A DNA stretch of 64,000 nt, taken from assembly GCF_000004195.4 (NCBI RefSeq), contig NC_030679.2, positions 146,842,743 to 146,906,742 of the forward strand. Direction: 5' to 3'. A model generated the notes under the pieces. It worked only from the letters and a program-made list of their open reading frames with translations, searched no databases and was not told where the DNA came from. Source of the stretch: Xenopus tropicalis. Taxonomy: Eukaryota; Chordata; Amphibia; Anura; Pipidae. A program made the position numbers and the translations under genes. Positions 49,036 through 64,000 of the stretch are shown in pieces; the first letter of the stretch is position 1; every line of letters begins with the position of its first letter.

Positions 49036-49169
49036 TTATAATAGACCAGTTAGGAGGAGTAGATAGAGGTAAATACAGTAATAGTTAGGAAGGAGCCAGA
49101 AGTAGTAACTAAAACTTGTGCAACCAGTATAACTGAACTAAACTAACAATAACCTAAGGGTGGGGCTTA

Positions 49170-49292
49170 CTGCACTGACAGTACGGGCCGTCTAGAAAAG
49201 GATTTTACGGTAAGTTAAAAAATCCTCCTTTCTCTAGTACGGCCCTACCTGTCAGTGCAGACGCCATGGGGACGTCCTAAAGCTGTCCCGTA
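49170..49292. repeat. Internal complementary region of DIRS element
   Basis: 49170-49230 is the reverse complement of the left end (48862-48922). Directly next to it, about 49231-49270 is the reverse complement of the right end (54508-54549). It thus mirrors the circle junction of the two ends, a hallmark of DIRS replication. Confidence 0.88.
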
Positions 49293-49321
49293 ACTAGGGT
49301 GGGTGAATTCCCTGGTGTGCT

Positions 49322-50460
49322 CTAGTGTTGTACTGCAGCTTGTAGGACCTTCCTACCAAAAGCTGCTGGAGCAGAGTGAAAAACCTGGAGTCTATAAAAT
49401 TTTGCAAACGTGGAGAGTGATGCCCACGTAGCTGCCTTGCAGATTTGTTCTGCTGTGGCGGAATTGTACAGCGCCCATGAAGTGCTGACTGCTCTAGTAG
49501 AGTGTGCTTTAACACGAAAGGGTTTGGGCTGTTTTTTGAGGTCGTATGCATAGTTTATCGTGTTGACCAGCCATCTGGCTATCGTACGTTTAGATGCAGC
49601 AGAGCCCTTGTTTGCCCCGTAAGTGACCAGGAAGGCGTCCGCCTTCCTGTAGGATTTGGATCTATCCAAATAGAATCTAATTGCTCTAACTACATCTAGT
49701 TTGTGAAGGGCTTTTTCCTTAGCATTAGTGGGTCGTGGGCATAGTGATGGAAGGTTAATTTCCTCGTTGATATGGAACGGGGATACCACCTTTGGTGTGA
49801 AGGACGGAACTGTTCTGAAAACTGCTCTGTCTTGGTGTATGACAAGCCAAGGCTCTATGTGTGATAAAGCCGCTATGTCAGACACCCTTTTTGCTGACGC
49901 AATTGCTATCAGGAAGGTCACTTTCCAAGTAAGGAACTTTAGGTCACAAACACCTAGTGGTTCGAAAGGGGGACCTTGTAAGGCAGTTAGGACTAAGTTT
50001 AGGTCCCAGGGTGGCGTTGGGTCCCTGTATGGTGGTCTGGTTCTACCCACGCCCTGTAGGAACTGAGCTACGTCTGATTCCCTTGCCCAGTGGTGCTGGA
50101 GTAGAAGAGAGAGAGCAGAGATTTGAGATTTAAGGGTAGCTAGAGAGAGACCCAGGTGAAACCCCTTGGCTAGGAACTCAATGATCGTCTGGGTGGAAGC
50201 TTGTTGCCATGGCATGTGTGTTGAGGCAGAGTGGTCCATAAAAGCTTTCCAAGTTCTATAATAAACCTTCGTAGTAGTAGGTTTTCTGGCTTTCAGCAGG
50301 ATGTCGATGGCTGAATTAGAGAAACCCTTTGCCCGCCATAGGTCGGTTTCAATAGCCAGCCCGTCAAATGTAGCATTGCTGGATTCTCGTGTTTGATTGG
50401 ACCTTGGGTCAGTAAATCCGGTCTGAGAGGTAGTCGCAATGGTGGAGCTATCGACATTGT
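49322..50460 (-). CDS. DIRS tyrosine recombinase
   Basis: The last roughly 350-380 codons of a frame open from 51988 to the stop at 49322. Upstream of about 50460 the frame overlaps the RT gene in another phase and is not recombinase-like, so the true start is unclear. Catalytic signature residues are visible: Arg in SAKRVSDIAAL, His-x-x-Arg in AHSTRAVSTSWA, and the nucleophile Tyr in STFAKFYRLQVF near the C-terminus. The enzyme is expected to integrate the circular cDNA. It overlaps the RT frame by up to about 170 bases, as is usual in DIRS elements. No frameshift or stop is seen in the domain. Confidence 0.85.
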
Positions 50461-52464
50461 CACAAGGTCCGCATACCAGGTCCGCCTGGGCCAGTCTGGG
50501 GCAATTAGAATTGTCACTGTGTGTTCCTGTTGAATCTTGCGTATTATTCGAGGTAAGAGAGCGAGCGGAGGAAACGCATAGACTTTGTTGAAAGTCCACG
50601 GTATGACTAAGGCATCCACGTATGACGCCCCCGGGTCCTGTGACCTGGCGCAGTACATAGGAACTTTGAAGTTGCGCCTGGATGCTAGCATGTCTATGTC
50701 CGGGCATCCCCATTTGTCCACGATTAGGTCGAAAATGTCCGGGTGGAGTGCCCACTCCCCTTGATCTATCCGTTGTCGACTGAGGTAATCCGCCTCCCAG
50801 TTCTGGACGCCGGGTATGTAGACGGCTGACAGTGCCGGGACGTGTGATTCTGCCCAATTGAGTATCATGGATACCTCTTGCATGGCTTGGCTGCTGCGGG
50901 TGCCTCCCTGCTTGTTGATGTAGGCAACCGCAGTGGCATTGTCCGACTGTACGCGCAGGGGCTGGCCTGTGAAGTGTGGGGACCAATGAAAGATGGCGTT
51001 TCGTATGGCCCTGATTTCCAGGACGTTGATTGGCAGTTTCGCCTCCTCGGCCGTCCATGTCCCTTGACATGTGTGTGGGGGGAAAATTGCCCCCCAGCCT
51101 GAGAGGCTTGCATCCGTAGTGATGACTGTCCATGGTGGTAAGGTCCATTTCCTGCCCTTGGCTAGATTGTGTGGGCAAGTCCACCACTCGAGGGATTGAC
51201 GTACTGGTTTGGTTATAGGGATGTCTTGTGATAGGTTTGAGTGATCCTTGTTCCAGTGTCTTAGGAAATGGTTTTGTAGGCCTCTCATGTGGAAACGGCC
51301 GAATGGTAGTGCTTCCAAGGCAGCCGCCATGTAACCTAATAGTTTGAGGCACCCCTCTGCCGTTGTTGATCTCAGGTCGCTCATGTCCTGAGCTGCAGAT
51401 GTTAGTCTTTGAACCTTCTCGGTTGGTAGCGATATGGTTTGAGATGTGGAGTCGAACCACATTCCTAGGTATTGGATGCGCTGAGTTGGCGACAGGTGGC
51501 TCTTCTTGTAGTTCACCACCCAGCCGTGCTGTGACAAGGTCGTTATGCAGATCTGTGTGTCTTTCGAGGCTTGTTGGTAGGAGTGGGAGCGAATTAGGAT
51601 GTCGTCCAAGTAAGGAGTGAGCGCTATTCCCATACGTCTGAGGTGTGCTACAACTGGGCTGAGCACTTTTGTGAAGACTCTGGGTGCTGTACAGAGTCCG
51701 AAGGGGAGGGCCCTGAACTGATAATGCCTTCCCTGGACCGTGAACCTCAGGTACTTTTGTGAACCTTTCCTGATGGGGACGTGTAAGTATGCGTCCTGTA
51801 GGTCCACTGTCGTCATGTAGCATTGTGGTGTCATGGACATGCTCACTGACCTCAGGGATTCCATGCGGAACTTTTGTGTGGATACAAACGGGTTCAAGGG
51901 TTTGAGGTTGAGGACTGGGCGGAAAGTACTGTCCTTCTTTTCTACCAGGAATAATTTCGAGTAGAAACCTGTGTAGCGCTCCTGCCAAGGAACTGGAGAG
52001 ATTACATTGTTGGCCAGGAGCTCCTCTACGATGTTTGTGAGAGCAAGTTGCCTGATTGGATTCTTTGGAGTGGCTGAGCGGGTAAATGTCCGAGGGGGCA
52101 GATTGTCGAATGGGATTCTGTATCCTTCTTTGATGATTGACAGTACCCAGTTGTCCTGTGTGTGTGTTTGCCAGGTTGCCACAAATTTTTGAAGGCGTCC
52201 GCCTACGCTCTCTGACCTCGGTGCGCAGTCATGTAGAGGCGGGTTTTGCGGGTCCCGCTTTCCTGTTTTGTTTGTGTTGTTGCGACCAGGATGGTCTATT
52301 CTTCCTGGTGTCTCCGCTACCTTGCGATGTGCGGTATGATGAGTTGCGAAAGGAGCGAAACGAACGGCCCTGAGTATTCCACTGTCTGTTGTAGGGTCTG
52401 TTGGTGGGTTCGGGCCTGGCCTTCTTGCCTGAGGGTAAGAAGGAGCTCTTGCCCCCGGAGACAT
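50293..52464 (-). CDS. DIRS reverse transcriptase/RNase H
   Basis: 723 codons. RT motifs lie in the middle: KDSTFRPVLNLKPLN, TTVDLQDAYLHVPI, FRALPFGLCTAP and the active site YLDD. RNase H follows with TTDASLSGWGA, a conserved Glu in VLEIRAI and QSDNATAVAYIN. The C-terminal part (CARSQDPGASYVDAL ... LIAPDWPRRTWYADL) is conserved in vertebrate DIRS elements. The frame overlaps the end of the gag-like frame by 236 bases. The first ATG lies inside that overlap, so translation by internal initiation or frameshifting is possible. Confidence 0.9.
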   Translation of the reverse strand: MSPGARAPSYPQARRPGPNPPTDPTTDSGILRAVRFAPFATHHTAHRKVAETPGRIDHPGRNNTNKTGKRDPQNPPLHDCAPRSESVGGRLQKFVATWQTHTQDNWVLSIIKEGYRIPFDNLPPRTFTRSATPKNPIRQLALTNIVEELLANNVISPVPWQERYTGFYSKLFLVEKKDSTFRPVLNLKPLNPFVSTQKFRMESLRSVSMSMTPQCYMTTVDLQDAYLHVPIRKGSQKYLRFTVQGRHYQFRALPFGLCTAPRVFTKVLSPVVAHLRRMGIALTPYLDDILIRSHSYQQASKDTQICITTLSQHGWVVNYKKSHLSPTQRIQYLGMWFDSTSQTISLPTEKVQRLTSAAQDMSDLRSTTAEGCLKLLGYMAAALEALPFGRFHMRGLQNHFLRHWNKDHSNLSQDIPITKPVRQSLEWWTCPHNLAKGRKWTLPPWTVITTDASLSGWGAIFPPHTCQGTWTAEEAKLPINVLEIRAIRNAIFHWSPHFTGQPLRVQSDNATAVAYINKQGGTRSSQAMQEVSMILNWAESHVPALSAVYIPGVQNWEADYLSRQRIDQGEWALHPDIFDLIVDKWGCPDIDMLASRRNFKVPMYCARSQDPGASYVDALVIPWTFNKVYAFPPLALLPRIIRKIQQEHTVTILIAPDWPRRTWYADLVTMSIAPPLRLPLRPDLLTQGPIKHENPAMLHLTGWLLKPTYGGQRVSLIQPSTSC

Positions 52465-53731
52465 CAGAAATTATTTGTTTCAGGTCGGGTCCGAAGAGAG
52501 TGTCTCCCGTGAACTTGAGGTTAAGGAGCTTGGATTTTGAGGCTGTGTCTCCGGACCAATGGCGTAACCATAGTGCTCGTCTGGCTACCACCGTGTCCAT
52601 GCTGGTTTTGGCTGCTAATCGTACTGTGTCCATGGCAGCGTCTGATAGGAAGGCTAGGGAAGCCCCAATTTGATCTAGAGCCTCCTGCAGTGCTTGTGGT
52701 GAGGACGGCGGGTGCTTGATTAGTTCCTGGCACCAAAACTTTGCTGTCCTCGCCAACCCTGCTGATGCTACTGCAGGCCTGAGGATTGCTGTTGCGTGAG
52801 TGAAGCCTTTCCTGAGGGCGACCTCCATTTTCTTATCCATAGGTTCTTTGAAAGTGGCCTCCTCAGTGGGTAATGCCGTATTTTTGGAAAGGCGGGCCAC
52901 TGCGGAGTCAACTCTGGGGGCTTTGTCCCAGAGTTTTTGTTGTTCTTCTGGTATGGGATAAGTGGTGAGGAAGCGTTGTGTTAGATTAAGGCGGTGATCT
53001 GGCTTTGCCCACTCGTTGTCGATTAATTGGGAAATGGAATTGAAGACGGGAAATGTTCTAGCCTTCTTGGCCTGTATCCCCAGTACCCTGTCGGCTTTGG
53101 ATGCAGTTGTTCTCTCATCTTTGATCTCTAATGTGGTTAGCATGTCTCGTAGTAGTCGCTTTGCCGTGTCCGGCCCCGCGATAGAGTGGTAGTGTTGATC
53201 TCTTCCTGAGTCATCCGTATCGGAGTCACTATCTGATATTTCACCCGCCTCTGGTTCACTATCTTGTTCACTGAGCTCCGTGTCAGAGGAATTAGCGTCA
53301 AGCAATGTCTGTGCTTTGCGTTTCCTAGTGTGCGTAGAGGACTGTCTGATAGTGGACTGTATAGTCGATTTTATCCAATCGAACAAGTCCTCTAGTTGTG
53401 GTGGTTTTGCAGATGTGGACGGGCTAGGTTCCCTGTCCGGTTCTGGTGTGATGGGTATGTGAGTGGATTGAGTTTGATTGGCACTGTTCTGAGTATGAGT
53501 TATCGCAGTCAGTGCCGTATCTGGTTGGGGAGATAATACTGGTGCGGTTATTGTTGGCTCCGCACAGTCCATGCACTCTCCTTGTTCCCCTTTGCGCAGA
53601 GTGTGTTTACAGACTCTGCATTTTTTGAATTGAGTGGTGGCCCTCTTGTCAGTAGCTTTTTTGGCCTTTGATGTAGGTGTAGTAGTGGCCATATCCTTCC
53701 TAAGCTCTTCCAGTGGATTGTTAGGCTCCAT
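52229..53731 (-). CDS. DIRS ORF1, gag-like protein
   Basis: 500 codons from ATG at 53731. Near the N-terminus there is a CxxC...CxxC zinc-ribbon-like pair (CRVCKHTLRKGEQGECMDC). Then comes an acidic Ser/Asp/Glu-rich region and a C-terminal half with a basic, Arg/Ser/Gln-rich tail. By position it is the nucleocapsid-like protein of the element. Function is inferred from location; sequence conservation outside DIRS is not obvious to me. Confidence 0.75.
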   Translation of the reverse strand: MEPNNPLEELRKDMATTTPTSKAKKATDKRATTQFKKCRVCKHTLRKGEQGECMDCAEPTITAPVLSPQPDTALTAITHTQNSANQTQSTHIPITPEPDREPSPSTSAKPPQLEDLFDWIKSTIQSTIRQSSTHTRKRKAQTLLDANSSDTELSEQDSEPEAGEISDSDSDTDDSGRDQHYHSIAGPDTAKRLLRDMLTTLEIKDERTTASKADRVLGIQAKKARTFPVFNSISQLIDNEWAKPDHRLNLTQRFLTTYPIPEEQQKLWDKAPRVDSAVARLSKNTALPTEEATFKEPMDKKMEVALRKGFTHATAILRPAVASAGLARTAKFWCQELIKHPPSSPQALQEALDQIGASLAFLSDAAMDTVRLAAKTSMDTVVARRALWLRHWSGDTASKSKLLNLKFTGDTLFGPDLKQIISDVSGGKSSFLPSGKKARPEPTNRPYNRQWNTQGRSFRSFRNSSYRTSQGSGDTRKNRPSWSQQHKQNRKAGPAKPAST

Positions 53732-54329
53732 CTAGTAAAAGGGGGGACAGATTGGGAGATATCTCAGTAATACCTATGTAAGATAGGTTTATGTCATGTG
53801 GTAGGGGAGAGTGTAAGGTGTACTGTAGTGAAACTACAATTTGTACCTCATAACATGAGCATGTAAGCAGGCAGGAGCCGAATCGCTGTATCAGCACTGC
53901 AGCTCCGTTCCCGTGTACAGCCGCTGTGTTAATGTGAGCGCTTGATTGCGCATGCGCCTCTAGTACATGGCGCGAATCGGAGGCGCACTATGATGACGCG
54001 GCACGCGCGTCTACGTTCGTGCGCGCGCCTCGCACAGAGATGGCGCGCATCCTTAGTGGTGCGCGCCTCTGTACAAACCGCGCGTCCTGGAGGCGCCTTC
54101 CTGTCCGTGCAGTCTGCTTGTGCACGCAACGGGGGAAAGAGAGGTAGGGGGTACCGATCTCTGGGAGATGGTAATGGCCCCAGTATCACACCTGAAGGCT
54201 GGCCAGACCTGTGGTGTGGCGTGTAGCCCAGGGATGCCCCAACAGTGATAGCGTTTGTGGGGAATTTTGGTCTGCAGACCTGTGGTGTGCATAGACCAGT
54301 GCAATCCAAAGATATCCACAGAGAAAAAA

Positions 54330-54365
54330 ATAAATAAATAAATAAATAAATAAATAAAATAAAGC
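54330..54365. repeat. (AAAT)n microsatellite in DIRS 5' region
   Basis: A run of about eight taaa units at 54330-54360. The surrounding 53740-54390 is the untranslated 5' region of the element and is unusually rich in CpG and 'gcgcgc' (54000-54100). Confidence 0.85.
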
Positions 54366-54384
54366 AAAATGCAGTCTGTCCTAA

Positions 54385-54549
54385 CCTCCTAGCAGGACAG
54401 AAGAAGAAAAAACTGAAGCCAAAAGGAGGAGCACTGGTTTATAGGGAGAAGGAGGAGCCGAGAAGTTTTTTTTTCTTCTTCTGTCCTGCCTCCGGAAGGG
54501 ATACTTAACCCATGGCGTCTGCACTGACAGGTAGGGCCGTACTAGAGAA
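54385..54549. repeat. Right terminal inverted repeat of DIRS element
   Basis: Reverse complement of the left terminus from 48897 inward; ends 'ggccgtactagaga'. Confidence 0.85.
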
Positions 54550-55120
54550 AGTTATAGAATTGCCAATTCTATGCAACTTTTCAATTGGTCATTTTTTTTT
54601 TAATAGATTCTGACTCTTTGCAGCTTTCAAATGGGGGTCACTGACCCCGGCAGCCAAAAACCTATTGCTCTGTGAGACAAAAAATGAAGACCAACTGCAA
54701 ACTGTCTCAGAATATCTCTCGACCATTTTAACTTTTAAAAAGTGACAGAATGGCCAATTCTATGCAACTTTTCAATTGGTCTTCATTTTTTATTTTATAT
54801 AGATTTTGATTTGCCGCCTTCTTCTGACTCTTTCCAGCTTTCAAATGGGGGTCAGTGACCCCGGCAGCTCTGTGAGGCTCCAGTTTTATCGTTATTGTTA
54901 CTTTATATTACTTACCTTTCTATTCAGCCCCTCTCCTATTCATATATCAGTCTCTCACTCAAACCACTCCCTGGTTGCTAAGGTAAACAGGACCCTAGCA
55001 ACCCTAGCTGAAATTCCAAACTGGAGCGGCTGCGGGACAAAAAGGTAAAATTAATTTATGAACTACCAATACTAATAAAAAAGACGACCAACTGCAAATT
55101 GTCTCTGCATTATACTGAAA
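54550..55120. repeat. Two tandem frog MITE copies
   Basis: 54550-54738 is a shortened copy and 54745-55120 a longer copy of the dispersed element (ggccaattctatgcaac, ggtcagtgaccccgg, ctgtctcxgxat). Both have the same orientation. Confidence 0.65.
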
Positions 55121-55585
55121 GTTACAAGAAGTACCGGCGGACAAAGGAGGCGGAGTTCTCTTGCGGACAGAAATAAAAAGTATAATTTATATGTACATCA
55201 CGGGGCGGGGAGGAGCAGACCATATGAAAGACAGAACCACACGAGGCGTTGCAGGCCAGGCAGCGGTATACGGGAAGCGATGTGTGTGAGTATATACATG
55301 GTATACAACGTCGGCGGGAACAGAGGTCACTGGAAAGGGGGCGGGGTCACGGGGGAGACTCAGGGGGTAGCACTGCTCGGCCCCTTTCTGGGAGGGGCGG
55401 GAACAGGATTCATTGCACTTGTATGTCACCAAGCAGGAGAGGGGGCCGATTGGTAGCCCCCCTGTGTGACACTGAAAGCGGCAGCGCTATACAGACAGTC
55501 CCGGTTTGTCATCCTCCATCCTGGGTCGCCCTTAATACTGGGCTTCACCCATTGGCTTAGCGAGTGGGAGGCGGGGGTAAGTGCT

Positions 55586-63688
<8,103 letters not shown>

Positions 63689-63851
63689 CTGTCAAAAAAA
63701 GAGAGTGTAGAATAAGTTATATACAGTAATATATATATTCTTTATGCACGCCTACTCAGCAGAGCTCACTTGGGATATTTGACGGGGGAGGGGTGGGTTT
63801 ATTCTGCTCGGGTTTTCATGCAATTGTAAGACTTTCTGCAACAGCAGAGAG

Positions 63852-64000
63852 ATAATGGCACGGCCCATAGGCCAGTTCGATAATGGCACGGCCCATAGGC
63901 CAGTTCGATAATGGCACGGCCCATAGGCCAGTTCGATAATGGCACGGCCCATAGGCCAGTTCGATAATGGCGCGGCCCATAGGCCAGTTCGATAATGGCG
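63852..64000. repeat. 28-bp tandem repeat running off the window
   Basis: Five and a half units of 'gataatggcacggcccatag' plus 'gccagttc'. The array continues beyond the window within chd3 intron sequence. Confidence 0.92.

Larger units (their letters stand above)
48862..54549 (-). mobile_element. DIRS-type tyrosine-recombinase retrotransposon, apparently full length
   Basis: A 5.69-kb element in minus orientation. It has inverted termini and an internal region near the left end that is complementary to both termini joined together (see separate entries). Three long overlapping open frames encode a gag-like protein, reverse transcriptase/RNase H and tyrosine recombinase. There is no integrase and no long terminal repeat. 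This combination defines the DIRS order, which integrates a circular DNA intermediate by recombination and makes no target-site duplication. None of the three frames is broken, which points to a recent insertion. Confidence 0.92.

Noticed and set aside
50470..51988. N-terminal extension of the recombinase frame
   Set aside because: It overlaps the RT gene in another phase and has no recombinase-like sequence; open by chance or overlap constraint.

Overview
The window is vertebrate nuclear DNA and most likely from a frog (Xenopus-type genome). Genes are split by GT-AG introns. They belong to vertebrate families: a family C chemoreceptor, TIPARP/PARP12-type ADP-ribosyltransferases and the chromatin remodeller CHD3. 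The spacers carry many copies of short inverted-repeat elements that I recognise from frog genomes, and there is a complete DIRS retrotransposon. I cannot fix the species.

Layout. 64-5391 (+) is a six-exon vomeronasal type-2-like receptor of 883 aa. 9120-11445 (+) is a secreted phosphatidylinositol phospholipase C-like enzyme of 296 aa. Three paralogous mono-ADP-ribosyltransferase genes follow, each with one CCCH zinc finger, WWE modules and a PARP catalytic domain: gene A 22317-16661 (-, 492 aa), gene B 28753-24893 (-, 491 aa) and gene C 43289-47781 (+, 485 aa). All three share the same five-coding-exon plan. 48862-54549 is an intact-looking DIRS element in minus orientation with three long open frames. 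63688-55586 (-) holds the last eight exons (359 aa) of chd3, which runs off the right edge.

Between and inside the genes, about 28 kb (over 40 %) is tandem repeat. I see more than twenty arrays with units from 19 to about 490 bp. The introns of PARP gene A are almost pure satellite, a different one in each. One 133-bp satellite occurs at three loci and one 100-bp satellite at two. An 80-bp array in gene B has multiplied a splice acceptor together with the start of an exon.

The most interesting reading concerns the PARP genes. Genes B and C lie head to head, and each has a putative non-coding first exon next to the same 12-base interferon-response-like motif (GAAAGTGAAAGT). The two putative promoters are separated by a 3.5-kb minisatellite. 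Gene A has a one-mismatch version upstream. This suggests a small interferon-inducible PARP cluster embedded in fast-changing satellite DNA. Gene structures were assembled by eye from splice signals, reading phase and paralogue comparison; no transcript evidence was available.
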